Positions 1-7,973 of a DNA stretch of 64,000 bases are shown here, in pieces (positions within the stretch are counted from its first letter, which is position 1; every line of letters starts with the position of its first letter). The notes beneath the pieces are model-generated. The model was not told the DNA's origin. It did no database searches and was given only the letters and a program-made list of their open reading frames with translations. Source of the stretch: Paraburkholderia tagetis (GTDB lineage Bacteria; Pseudomonadota; Gammaproteobacteria; Burkholderiales; Burkholderiaceae); assembly GCF_022213065.1 (NCBI RefSeq), contig NZ_JAKLJA010000038.1, positions 1 to 64,000 of the forward strand, read 5' to 3'. The position numbers and the translations under genes were made by a program.

Positions 1-203
1 GCCTGCGTGACGCCGCACGACACGGCGATGACTTCCGTCGCCACGCCGGCTTCCTTCAGACGAACCGCTTCTTCCACGGCGATTTCGTCGAACGGGTTCA
101 TCGACATCTTCACGTTGGCGATGTCGACGCCCGTGCCATCCGACTTCACACGAACCTTGACGTTGTAATCGACTACGCGCTTGACTGGCACAAGGACTTT
201 CAT
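1..203 (-). CDS. etfB: Electron transfer flavoprotein beta subunit (partial, N-terminal 67 codons)
   Basis: The reading frame starts at the ATG complementary to 201-203 and runs off the left edge, so only about 67 of the usual roughly 249 residues are present. The translation begins MKVLVPVKRVVDYNVKVRVK and continues with the NPFDEIAVEEAVRLKE segment, both hallmarks of EtfB. Together with EtfA it would form the FAD/AMP-binding heterodimer that takes electrons from acyl-CoA dehydrogenases and passes them to ETF-ubiquinone oxidoreductase. etfA would be expected next, beyond the window. The start is fixed by the conserved MKVLVPVK N-terminus. Confidence 0.95.
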   Translation of the reverse strand, partial: MKVLVPVKRVVDYNVKVRVKSDGTGVDIANVKMSMNPFDEIAVEEAVRLKEAGVATEVIAVSCGVTQ

Positions 204-462
204 TCACATGCTCCGAAGTTACGAATACGTCAACCTGGCGGACATTATAGCGATAGCGTTCCCGCTCGCACCCACCCACCAGCACATTTCCCGCACGGTT
301 CGCTTCTGCCCCAAATACCTCGGTCCTACCCCTGTATGACCAGAGTTGGCGCTTTGGCTGCCGGCCGGCGCGAGTGCCTCACACCCGCCCCTATGCCGAG
401 CGCCTTGCTCTGGCCCCATGCAAGGCGGCCATCAGTTGCGAACGATCGTGCGATTTTATGTC
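204..462. other. Intergenic region upstream of etfB
   Basis: This lies between the etfB start and the metQ terminator. It should hold the etfB promoter on the minus strand, but I could not assign convincing -35/-10 boxes. Short open frames on both strands lack ribosome-binding sites and recognisable products, and I see no gene here. Confidence 0.6.
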
Positions 463-492
463 GGAAAAAACCCGGGTATCAAGCCCGGGTTT
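463..492 (-). terminator. Rho-independent terminator of metNIQ
   Basis: A 9-bp perfect stem (AAACCCGGG with CCCGGGTTT, 7-nt loop) lies about 60 bp downstream of the metQ stop. On the minus strand the stem runs into a T-rich tract (positions 466-471 are all A on the plus strand), as expected for the end of the met operon transcript. Confidence 0.85.
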
Positions 493-549
493 CTCCGACC
501 GAACGCTCTACCTATTCTGACGCCAAGCCCTCACCCACCGGAACGAGGC

Positions 550-1359
550 TCACCATGACGAGATCACAGCCCCACCGAACTTCTGCTCGACGTACTGCTT
601 CACCTCCGGCGAGTGATACGCCGCCACCAGTTTGGCCACCCACGGTTTGTTACGGTCGGCCGCGCGAATCGCGATGATGTTCACGTAAGGCCCCTTCGGG
701 TCCTCGATCGCAATCGCATCCTGCTTCGGCTTGAGCCCCGCTTCCATCGCGAAGTTCGTGTTGATCGCCGCGGCATCCACGTCGTCGAGCGAGCGCGGAA
801 TCTGCGCCGCGTCGAGCTCGACGATCTTCAGCCTGCGCGGATTTCCCACGATGTCGCGCGGCGTTGCCTTCAGGCCGGCATCGGCGCGCAGCTGAATGAG
901 ACCCTGCTTCTCCAGCAGCAGCAACGCGCGGCCGCCGTTCGTCGGATCATTGGGAACCGCAATGCGCGCACCCGGCTTGAGCTCGGCGAGCGTCTTGACC
1001 TTCTTCGAGTAGATGCCCATCGGAAACGTGACCGTGTCGGCGAGCTTGACCAGCTTGTAGCCGCGATCCTTCACCTGCGCGTCGAGATACGGCTCGTGCT
1101 GATAGCTGTTCGCATCGAGGTCGCCGCCCGCGAGCGCCGCGTTCGGCTGCACATAGTCGGAAAACTCGACGATCTTGATCGTGAGACCGTTCTTCGCCGC
1201 GACCTGCTTGACCACTTCCATCACCTGCTCGTGCGGGCCGCCTGTCACACCCACCTTGATGGTCTCGTCGGCGTGCGCCGCGAGCGGAGCGCAAAGCGGT
1301 ACGACGATCGAAGCCGCACCGAGCGCAGCCGCCAGCCGGATCATGAAACGACGTTGCAT
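550..1359 (-). CDS. metQ: Methionine ABC transporter substrate-binding protein (NlpA family)
   Basis: This 269-residue periplasmic receptor belongs to the MetNIQ D/L-methionine importer. A signal peptide (MQRRFMIRLAAALGAASIVV to about AHA/DE) precedes the family core TIKVGVTGGPHEQVMEVVK, with the downstream EFSDYVQPNAALAGGDLDAN and YQHEPYLD motifs typical of NlpA/MetQ. The ATG at 1359 was chosen over an upstream TTG at 1365 because AAAGG lies about 8 bases upstream of it. Unlike E. coli MetQ there is no acceptable lipobox: the only cysteine near the signal is preceded by leucine (VVPLC). The protein is therefore probably soluble in the periplasm. It is the last gene of metN-metI-metQ and is followed by a strong terminator. 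Confidence 0.95.
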   Translation of the reverse strand: MQRRFMIRLAAALGAASIVVPLCAPLAAHADETIKVGVTGGPHEQVMEVVKQVAAKNGLTIKIVEFSDYVQPNAALAGGDLDANSYQHEPYLDAQVKDRGYKLVKLADTVTFPMGIYSKKVKTLAELKPGARIAVPNDPTNGGRALLLLEKQGLIQLRADAGLKATPRDIVGNPRRLKIVELDAAQIPRSLDDVDAAAINTNFAMEAGLKPKQDAIAIEDPKGPYVNIIAIRAADRNKPWVAKLVAAYHSPEVKQYVEQKFGGAVISSW

Positions 1360-1421
1360 ACCCAAACCTTTGTCCTGAGTGAGAGTGGTCGAAGAACTGC
1401 CTGGCGAGCCTTGCCAGCCGC

Positions 1422-2075
1422 TTATTTATGGCTCAGGCGCCGCACGAGCCAGTCGCCGAACGACTGCACGAGCTGCACGAACACGATCAGGATCACGACG
1501 ACGATCAGCATGACTTCGGGCTCGAAGCGCTGATAGCCGTAGCGGATGCCCAGATCGCCGAGACCACCGCCGCCGATCGCCCCCGCCATCGCCGAATAGC
1601 CGACGAGCGAGATGAACGTGATGGTCAAGCCGGCCACCACGCCCGGCAGCGACTCGGGCAGCAGCACCTTGAAGACGATCTGGCGCGTGCTCGCGCCCAT
1701 GGCCAGCGCGGCTTCGATGAGGCCGCGGTCGACTTCGCGCAGCGCGGTTTCCACGAGACGCGCGATGAACGGCGCAGCGGAAATCGTGAGCGGCACGATG
1801 GCGGCCGCGGTGCCGATCGACGAACCCACCACGACGCGCGTGAACGGAATCACGGCGACGAGCAGGATGATGAACGGCGTCGAGCGCACGGCGTTGACGA
1901 TCACGCCCATCACGCGATTGACGGCGATGTTCTGCAGCACGCCTTCGCGGTCGGTCAGATAGAGCAGCACGCCCAGCGGCAAGCCGATAGCCGCGCCCAC
2001 CACGCCGGAAATGCCTACCATGACGAGCGTTTCCCAGAACGACTGGACGAACATGTCGAACATTTCACTCCACAT
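1422..2075 (-). CDS. metI: Methionine ABC transporter permease
   Basis: This 217-residue inner-membrane permease forms the homodimeric channel of the MetNIQ importer. It has about five hydrophobic segments and the EAA loop typical of importer permeases (EAALAMGASTRQIVFKVLLP, about residues 134-153), which docks onto the ATPase MetN. The ATG at 2075 was chosen because GGAGGAG lies just upstream and the length matches E. coli MetI (217 aa). The start lies inside the 3' end of metN (an 11-base overlap), indicating translational coupling. Confidence 0.96.
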   Translation of the reverse strand: MWSEMFDMFVQSFWETLVMVGISGVVGAAIGLPLGVLLYLTDREGVLQNIAVNRVMGVIVNAVRSTPFIILLVAVIPFTRVVVGSSIGTAAAIVPLTISAAPFIARLVETALREVDRGLIEAALAMGASTRQIVFKVLLPESLPGVVAGLTITFISLVGYSAMAGAIGGGGLGDLGIRYGYQRFEPEVMLIVVVILIVFVQLVQSFGDWLVRRLSHK

Positions 2076-3099
2076 GGGACAGCTCCTCCACCACCACGCC
2101 CTGTTCGCGCAGCCACGCAATTGCCTGCACCACTTTCACCGGATCGCCGCCCGCGAGCACCGCGAGCGAGCCGAACGCCTGGCCCTGGATTTCGTCGATC
2201 TGGCCATGCAGGATGTTGAAATCGAGCTCGAAGCGACGGATTGTCTCCGAGAGCACCGGCTGATCGACGCCCGTGCCCGTGAAGGCGAGACGCAGCAAGT
2301 GCCCATTGCCCTTCGCGAGCCGTTCGGCCACGCGGGCCTTGAGCGCGGGCGGCAGTTCTTGAGCGATCACGTCGCCGAGCAGCGCGCGCGTGACTTCGTG
2401 GCGCGGCTGCAGGAACACGTCGATGACCGGGCCGGTTTCCACGACACGGCCTGCGTCGAGCACGGCCACACGGTCGCAGACCTGTTTGATCACCTCCATC
2501 TGGTGCGTGATCATCACGACGGTCAGATTCAGCTCGCGATTGATCTTGCGCAGCAGGTCGAGAATGGCGCGCGTGGTTTCCGGGTCGAGCGCGGAGGTCG
2601 CCTCGTCCGAGAGCAGCACTTTCGGCTTGCTCGCGAGCGCGCGCGCGATGCCCACGCGCTGCTTCTGGCCGCCGCTGATCTGCGACGGGTAGCGGTCTTT
2701 CTGCGCGGCGAGGCCGACGAGCTCGAGCAGCGGCAGCACCGTCTCCTCGATCTGCGGACGCTTCATACCCGCAAGCTCTAGCGGCAGCGCGACGTTGTCG
2801 AACACCGTGCGCGACGAGAGCAGGTTGAAGTGCTGGAAGATCATGCCGATCTCGCGGCGCGCCTCGCGCAGGTTGGCGCTCGAGAGCGACGTGAGCGTGC
2901 GCCCGTTGACGACGATGTCGCCTTCGGTGGGCCGCGTGAGCAGATTGATGGTGCGCACGAGCGTGCTCTTGCCCGCCCCGCTGCGCCCAATGATGCCGAA
3001 CACTTCCCCCGGCGGAATCGTCAGATTGACGTTGTGCAGCGCCTCGATCCAACCTTGTGGGCCGGCGAAGCGCTGGGAAACGTTTCGAATTTCGATCAT
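2065..3099 (-). CDS. metN: Methionine ABC transporter ATP-binding protein
   Basis: This 344-residue ATPase drives methionine import through MetI. The ABC domain has Walker A GRSGAGKST, Q-loop, signature SGGQKQRVGIARAL, Walker B KVLLSDEATS and the H-loop histidine in MITHQM. It is followed by the roughly 100-residue C-terminal regulatory (C2/NIL) domain, which in E. coli MetN binds methionine and inhibits transport. The start MIEIRNVSQRF aligns with known MetN N-termini and the length matches E. coli (343 aa). No strong Shine-Dalgarno precedes it, and an in-frame upstream start at 3165 is possible. It is the first gene of metNIQ. Confidence 0.96.
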   Translation of the reverse strand: MIEIRNVSQRFAGPQGWIEALHNVNLTIPPGEVFGIIGRSGAGKSTLVRTINLLTRPTEGDIVVNGRTLTSLSSANLREARREIGMIFQHFNLLSSRTVFDNVALPLELAGMKRPQIEETVLPLLELVGLAAQKDRYPSQISGGQKQRVGIARALASKPKVLLSDEATSALDPETTRAILDLLRKINRELNLTVVMITHQMEVIKQVCDRVAVLDAGRVVETGPVIDVFLQPRHEVTRALLGDVIAQELPPALKARVAERLAKGNGHLLRLAFTGTGVDQPVLSETIRRFELDFNILHGQIDEIQGQAFGSLAVLAGGDPVKVVQAIAWLREQGVVVEELSHVE

Positions 3100-3223
3100 G
3101 AAAAAAAACGAAACGGCGGGTGCGCCGCGCGCCGCGTTGCCTGTGCCGCGATCTTTCAATCGCACAAGACGCGTCGCGCCGGCAGACAGCCGCCGCTTGC
3201 TGGACTGGAATCAAGCTCGGCAT

Positions 3224-3241
3224 TTTACCCTGGCGGGTAAA
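3224..3241. promoter_or_regulatory. Perfect 7-4-7 palindrome upstream of metN
   Basis: TTTACCC and GGGTAAA flank a TGGC spacer in the AT-rich leader about 125 bp before the metN start. Its position between the likely met promoter and metN makes it a candidate operator or RNA stem. I do not recognise a specific regulator for it. Confidence 0.4.
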
Positions 3242-3362
3242 TTCCTATTAATAATCATTTCCGATATTTTCATAACCCGAAATCATTAGAGGGGTTTCGC
3301 TGCGTTCGCGCGCCGTAACGGGTGCTACCCTCTGCCGACCGCGCTCAGGTCCTTCGGTCCTC

Positions 3363-3402
3363 AATGGTCCCGAATGGTCCCGAATGGTCCCGAATGGTCC
3401 CG
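3363..3402. repeat. Four exact tandem copies of a 10-bp unit
   Basis: AATGGTCCCG is repeated four times without interruption, ending 46 bp before the start codon of the alpha/beta hydrolase gene at 3449. The unit length is close to one helical turn. Four copies are enough for slipped-strand length variation, which would shift promoter spacing by whole turns. Confidence 0.9.
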
Positions 3403-3448
3403 TAGCGCCATACGACGCATATAACGAATAGCCAGGGAGCAGCAAGCG

Positions 3449-4357
3449 ATGGAGACGACCCCGCCGCAGGATGCGGCACGCGCGGCATCGGCACCGACCG
3501 CGGGCGCAGCGCCGCAACGCACGACGCTGCGCGCCCGCGACGGCACCGGGTTGCCGCTGTACGCCTGGTACGCCATGAGCGACGAGCCACGCGCGGCTGT
3601 CGCCCTCTTGCATGGCCTCGCCGAGCACGCGGGCCGTTACGCAGCGCTCGCGGCACGCCTGAACGCGGCTGGCATCGACGTTTATGCGATCGATCTGCGT
3701 GGACACGGGCACGCGGATGGACGCCGCGCATGGGTCCCCCACTTCGACGACTATCTCGACGATGCACAGGCGCTCGTCGAGCATGCGGCCGCACAATGCC
3801 GCGCGCGCAAGACGCCGCTCTTTCTGATGGGCCACAGCATGGGTGGCGCGATCGCCGCGCTCTACGCGATCGAGCGCGCGCCGAACACGGACGTGGCGTT
3901 CGCGGGCCTGCTGCTTTCGAGCGCCGCGCTGGCGCCCGGCCGCGACGTGCCGCACTGGATGATCGCCGCGAGCCGCGTGATGAGCGCGGTCTGGCCGCGC
4001 TTTCCCGCCATGAAGATCGACGCGGGCCTGCTCGCGCGCGACGCCGCCGTGGTCGAGGCAAACCGGGCCGATCCGCTGGTTCACCACGGCGCGATTCCCG
4101 CGCGCACGGGCGCGGAGTTGCTTGACGCAATGAAGCGTATCGAGGCTGGGCGTGCCCAATTACGCATGCCGGTGCTGATCTGGCACGGCACCGAGGACAA
4201 GCTCACCGAGCCCGAAGGCAGCCGCGCGTTCGGCGCGCATGTGGGATCGCCCGACCGGACTCTCACGCTCTATGAAGGCAGTTATCACGAGACGCTCAAC
4301 GATCTCGACCGCGAGCGCGTGATCGGTGCGATGCTGGACTGGATCGGCCGCCACTAG
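3449..4357 (+). CDS. Alpha/beta hydrolase, monoacylglycerol lipase / lysophospholipase family
   Basis: This 302-residue protein is a serine hydrolase of the monoglyceride-lipase/lysophospholipase group. Visible motifs are the oxyanion-hole HGLAEH near residue 55, the RGHG segment at 84-87, the nucleophile elbow GHSMGG with Ser130, an acid residue in GTEDKLTEP and the C-terminal histidine in SYHETLND. There is no signal peptide, so it is probably cytosolic. The start is supported by AGGGAG about 9 bases upstream. It is a single-gene unit facing a convergent crotonase-family gene. Substrate is inferred from family only; acylglycerols or lysophospholipids are most likely. Confidence 0.88.
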   Translation: METTPPQDAARAASAPTAGAAPQRTTLRARDGTGLPLYAWYAMSDEPRAAVALLHGLAEHAGRYAALAARLNAAGIDVYAIDLRGHGHADGRRAWVPHFDDYLDDAQALVEHAAAQCRARKTPLFLMGHSMGGAIAALYAIERAPNTDVAFAGLLLSSAALAPGRDVPHWMIAASRVMSAVWPRFPAMKIDAGLLARDAAVVEANRADPLVHHGAIPARTGAELLDAMKRIEAGRAQLRMPVLIWHGTEDKLTEPEGSRAFGAHVGSPDRTLTLYEGSYHETLNDLDRERVIGAMLDWIGRH

Positions 4358-4367
4358 CTTTGCGTGG

Positions 4368-4401
4368 GACCGGAGCAGGTGCTAAAGCGCTCACTCCGGT
4401 C
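4368..4401. terminator. Weak hairpin between convergent genes
   Basis: GACCGGAG and CTCCGGTC form an 8-bp stem with an 18-nt loop just after the hydrolase stop codon. No T tract follows, so termination by this element alone is doubtful. Confidence 0.3.
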
Positions 4402-4500
4402 GCTAGCCGACTGGCGGAAAACCCGCTGAGCCGCGAAACAGCGACGAAAGACTGGCGGGACTCCCCGGCCAGTGCGGCTTCAGTGCCGCTTCAGTACCAC

Positions 4501-5316
4501 TTATTTGCCCGGACGTTTCTCGATGAACGCCTGCACGCCATCAAGCGCCGGGTCGGTCATCATGTTGCAGGCCATGGTCTGCCCAGCCAGCTGATACGCG
4601 GCCTCGACGCCCATCTCGAGCTGCCGGTAAAACAGTCCCTTGCCGGCCGCCACCGCCTCGCGCGGCTTCGCGCAGATGCTCGCGGCGAGCGCAGTCACGG
4701 CGGCATCGAGCTCCTCCGCAGCGACGACGCGGTTCACGAGCCCCTCATGCAACGCCTTCTGCGCATCGATGAATTCGCCCGTCATCAGCATCTCGAACGC
4801 CGCCTTGCGCGAGACGTTGCGCGTGAGCGGCACCGCCGGCGTCGAGCAGAACAACCCGAGGTTGATGCCCGAAACCGCAAAACGCGCCGACTCGGCGGCC
4901 ACCGCGAGATCGCACATCGCGACGAGCTGGCAGCCTGCCGCCGTCGCCACGCCCTGCACGCGCGCGATCACGGGCTGCGGCATCGTCTGGATGGCGAGCA
5001 TCATCTTCGAGCAGCGCGCGAAGAGCCGCTTGTAGTAATCGAGCGAAGGCGCCGCGCGCATTTCCCTGAGATCGTGACCGGCGCAGAACGCGCGGCCCGC
5101 CGCCGCAATCACCACGACGCGCGCGTCCGATTTCGCAATCGCGGCCAGTTCCGTCTGCAACGCGTCGGTGAGCGCTTCGGAAAGCGCATTGAACGCGTCG
5201 GGCCGGTTCAGCGTGAGACGCACGACGCCGGGCACGCCATACGCATCGTGCGCGACGTCGACGAGCGACGCGGCATCGGCAGAAGACGACGAAGGCGGAA
5301 CGGCTGCGGTACTCAT
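4501..5316 (-). CDS. Crotonase (enoyl-CoA hydratase/isomerase) superfamily protein lacking the two catalytic glutamates
   Basis: This 271-residue crotonase-fold protein resembles the ECHDC3-like branch. CoA-binding and oxyanion-hole elements are visible (NRPDAFNALS, AFCAGHDLREM, VQGVATAAGCQLVAMCD). By alignment with rat enoyl-CoA hydratase, the Glu144 position is Gln130 and the Glu164 position is Gly150. Ordinary hydration of enoyl-CoA is therefore unlikely, although CoA-thioester binding should be kept. It lies 19 bp downstream of the deacetylase-like gene on the same strand and is probably cotranscribed with it. Function may be CoA-ester hydrolysis, isomerisation or something untested. Confidence 0.88.
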   Translation of the reverse strand: MSTAAVPPSSSSADAASLVDVAHDAYGVPGVVRLTLNRPDAFNALSEALTDALQTELAAIAKSDARVVVIAAAGRAFCAGHDLREMRAAPSLDYYKRLFARCSKMMLAIQTMPQPVIARVQGVATAAGCQLVAMCDLAVAAESARFAVSGINLGLFCSTPAVPLTRNVSRKAAFEMLMTGEFIDAQKALHEGLVNRVVAAEELDAAVTALAASICAKPREAVAAGKGLFYRQLEMGVEAAYQLAGQTMACNMMTDPALDGVQAFIEKRPGK

Positions 5317-5335
5317 GGTGCACGGCTCCTTCTAA

Positions 5336-6262
5336 TCAGATATCGGCCAGCGCACGCAGATGCGCCACCACACTGCGCCCGAGCGCCGACAGGTTGTAAC
5401 CGCCTTCGAGACAGCTCACGATGCGCCCTTTCGCGTGGCGCTTCGCGACCTCGCGGACCTGCTCGGTGATCCACGCATAATCGTCCTCGACGAGGCCCAT
5501 GTTGCCGAGATCGTCCTCGCGATGCGCATCGAACCCCGCCGAGACGAACACCATCTCCGGCTTGAACTCGTGCAGGCGCGGCAGCCACATGATGTCGATC
5601 GCCTCGCGCACTTCCATGCCCCTGGTGCGCGCCGGCATCGGTACATTGACCATGTTCGGCGCCTGATTGTCCGCGCCCGAGAACGGATAGAACGGGTGCT
5701 GGAAGATGCTGCACATGAGCACGCGCGAATCGCCCGTAAAAGCGGCTTCCGTGCCGTTGCCATGATGCACATCAAAGTCGACGATCGCGACGCGCGAGAG
5801 ACCATGCACGTCGAGCGCATGGCGCGCCGCCACCGCGACATTGTTGAAGAAGCAAAAGCCCATCGCGCGCGCGGGCTCGGCGTGGTGGCCGGGCGGGCGC
5901 ACGCTGCAAAACGCGTTTTCATAGCGGCCCGCGATCACGGCGTCGGTCGCGGCGACGGCGGCGCCCGCCGCGCGCAATGCGGCCTGCCACGTGTGCGGGT
6001 TCATCGACGTGTCGGGGTCGATCGGCGCGTAGCCTTCCTGCGGCGAGAGCTGGCGCAAATAGTCGATGTGCGCCTGGGTGTGCACGCGCAGGAGCGCGGC
6101 TTCTTCGACGAGCGGCGCGGAGTCGTCGCGCTCGATCAGTGCGTCGATGCGGCCTGCAATGAGCTGGTCTTCGATCGCCTGCAGGCGCGCGGGGCATTCG
6201 GGATGCCACTCGCCCATTTCATGCAGCAGACAGTCGGGATGCGAGAAAAAGCCGGTCGTCAT
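5336..6262 (-). CDS. Histone deacetylase-like amidohydrolase
   Basis: This 308-residue zinc amidohydrolase belongs to the arginase/deacetylase fold, class II HDAC-like branch. It carries RPPGHHA (His126 and His127, the general acid/base pair), the zinc-binding D-x-H in DFDVHHGNGTEAAF (Asp164, His166), the distal zinc aspartate in SAGFDAH and the C-terminal LEGGYN loop. Bacterial members deacetylate acetyl-lysine, acetylpolyamines or small amides; the substrate here is unknown. ATG 6262 (MTTGFFSHPDC) was preferred to the GTG at 6274 because homologues start this way. It is upstream of, and probably cotranscribed with, the crotonase-family gene, so lysine- or CoA-linked acyl metabolism is possible. 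Confidence 0.9.
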   Translation of the reverse strand: MTTGFFSHPDCLLHEMGEWHPECPARLQAIEDQLIAGRIDALIERDDSAPLVEEAALLRVHTQAHIDYLRQLSPQEGYAPIDPDTSMNPHTWQAALRAAGAAVAATDAVIAGRYENAFCSVRPPGHHAEPARAMGFCFFNNVAVAARHALDVHGLSRVAIVDFDVHHGNGTEAAFTGDSRVLMCSIFQHPFYPFSGADNQAPNMVNVPMPARTRGMEVREAIDIMWLPRLHEFKPEMVFVSAGFDAHREDDLGNMGLVEDDYAWITEQVREVAKRHAKGRIVSCLEGGYNLSALGRSVVAHLRALADI

Positions 6263-6534
6263 GTCTCGTAGCACCGTGCACTCGAGCCTGCACTCGGGGG
6301 CGCGCTGCGGGTCTCCATCAGTTCTTTCGTCGGGTTTGCCGCGCAGGAATTTGCAACAGTCACGCGGCCCGCGTTCGAGCGCGGACAGTCGTCACGTTAC
6401 CACAGGCCCTTCGCACTTCACCCGCGAGCCCACGTGCGCGCATGTCCAGCCGCACACGCCGGGGCCTTTCGGCGCGGAGCGCTCGGGTATACTGCGCCGG
6501 ATCACGTCCTCTCGTTCTAAACCGTCCGCCTGCC

Positions 6535-7806
6535 ATGACGCAAAAGCCCGCGCACCCGTCTGTTTCACCCGCCTTCAGCCAACCGCGCATCAAGTCTTTC
6601 GCCCTCGCGCTTTGCGCTGCGGCGGTGCTGTCGGCATGCGCCGAGCAGTCGCAATCGACGAAGTCGACACAAACGACGCATCCGGCCCAAACGACGCAAT
6701 CCGCGGGACAGGCCACGCCGGGCGCGAATCAGAAGCCCCCGGCACCCGCCCAGACGACGCCGCCAGCCGCCACGCAAGGCCAGACGTTCGAAGAGGAAAT
6801 CGTCCCGCAGCGCTACGCGAACAACGCCAATGTCGACACCTTCATCAACGACATGGTCGCGCGCTACGACTTCAATTCCGACGCATTGCACGCGCTGTTC
6901 TCGACCGTGAGCTATTCGGCCACGGCGGTGAAGCTCGTCACCCCCTCGCCCACGCCGAGCGCGAAGAACTGGCGTGTCTATCAGGCTCGCTTTCTCGACA
7001 CGGTGCGCATCAACGCGGGCGTGCGCTTCTGGCGCGCGAACCAGGCCACGCTGCAGCGCGCGGCCGACGAGTTCGGCGTGCCGCCCGAGGTGATCGTCGG
7101 CATCATCGGCGTGGAGACGATTTACGGGCGCTATATGGGCAACTTCCGCGTGCTCGACGCGCTCACCACGCTCGCCTTCGATTACCCGGACACGGCCAAT
7201 CGCGCGGACCGCATGGCGACGTTCCGCAAGAACCTCGAAGACTATCTGGTGTGGACGCGCGACCAGCAGGTCGATCCCAGTTCGGTGCTCGGCTCGTACA
7301 CGGGCGCAATCGGCATTCCGCAATTCCTGCCGAGCAGCATCGCGCAATATGCCGTCGATTACGAGGGCAATCATCATATCGACCTGCGTAATAGCCCCGC
7401 CGACGCGATCGGCAGCGTCGCGAACTATCTGAAGCAAAACGGTTGGGAGCCGGGCCGCCCCGTGGTGTGGAACATCGCGAGCGACCCAGGCAGCCAGGGC
7501 ATCGCGCAGGCCGCCGCCGACGGCAAGCCCGAGCCACACTTGCCGCTCGCGCAATTGCTGCGCTCGGGGCTCGCCCTGAACGAGCCGAACGTGGATCTGG
7601 CCACCGAAGGCGGCACGCCGGTCACGGTCGTCGACCTGCCCACGCCGGGCCGCGCGACCGAGTACAAGCTCGGGCTGAAAAACTTCTACGTGCTCACGCG
7701 CTACAACCGCAGCTTCTTCTACGCGCTCGCGGTCTACCAATTGGGCCAGCGCGTGAAGGCGCAGATGATCGCGACGGGTGGCGCACAGTCGGCGCAGCGG
7801 CAATAA
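6535..7806 (+). CDS. mltB: Membrane-bound lytic murein transglycosylase B
   Basis: This 423-residue outer-membrane lipoprotein cleaves peptidoglycan glycan strands non-hydrolytically to give 1,6-anhydromuropeptides. A signal peptide ends in the lipobox LSAC (Cys35), followed by a Thr/Gln/Pro-rich linker to about residue 85 and then the SLT family 3 domain. The catalytic glutamate is Glu194 in GIIGVETIYGRYMGNFR, matching Glu162 of E. coli Slt35, and GAIGIPQFLPSS follows. An in-frame ATG exists at 6442, but 6535 places the signal peptide at the N-terminus. The gene is monocistronic with a strong terminator downstream. Confidence 0.94.
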   Translation: MTQKPAHPSVSPAFSQPRIKSFALALCAAAVLSACAEQSQSTKSTQTTHPAQTTQSAGQATPGANQKPPAPAQTTPPAATQGQTFEEEIVPQRYANNANVDTFINDMVARYDFNSDALHALFSTVSYSATAVKLVTPSPTPSAKNWRVYQARFLDTVRINAGVRFWRANQATLQRAADEFGVPPEVIVGIIGVETIYGRYMGNFRVLDALTTLAFDYPDTANRADRMATFRKNLEDYLVWTRDQQVDPSSVLGSYTGAIGIPQFLPSSIAQYAVDYEGNHHIDLRNSPADAIGSVANYLKQNGWEPGRPVVWNIASDPGSQGIAQAAADGKPEPHLPLAQLLRSGLALNEPNVDLATEGGTPVTVVDLPTPGRATEYKLGLKNFYVLTRYNRSFFYALAVYQLGQRVKAQMIATGGAQSAQRQ

Positions 7807-7812
7807 GCGACT

Positions 7813-7848
7813 AACCAGGCGTCCAACCAGGCATCCAACCAGGCGACA
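7813..7848. repeat. Three tandem copies of a 12-bp unit after mltB
   Basis: AACCAGGCGTCC, AACCAGGCATCC and AACCAGGCGACA follow each other directly, starting 7 bp after the mltB stop codon. The period is a multiple of three, so the array could derive from former coding sequence or from slippage. Confidence 0.75.
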
Positions 7849-7889
7849 AAATAAGCGCCACTAACACATCAGGCATCGCCGGATAGCAC

Positions 7890-7927
7890 AACGGGCGGGG
7901 TGTCTCTCGAGAGACACCTCGCCCGTT
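7890..7927. terminator. Bidirectional terminator between mltB and cysM
   Basis: A long near-perfect palindrome (AACGGGCG, one mismatch, then GGTGTCTCTC mirrored) forms an 18-19 bp hairpin with AAC/GTTT flanks between the convergent mltB and cysM genes. It can serve both strands. Confidence 0.85.
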
Positions 7928-7973
7928 TCAATTCAGGCGCCGGATTCGCGCCAGCGCAGCGGTCTGGTGGCGA

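Noticed and set aside
613..1533. Plus-strand frames opposite metQ and metI
   Set aside because: They are antisense shadows of metQ and metI with Arg/His-rich products and no ribosome-binding sites.
3100..3223. SAM riboswitch before metN
   Set aside because: I could not fold any known SAM aptamer core in the leader; only the small palindrome is clear.
3363..3402. Decamer array as a CRISPR
   Set aside because: The repeats are contiguous with no spacers, are only 10 bp long, and no cas genes are near.
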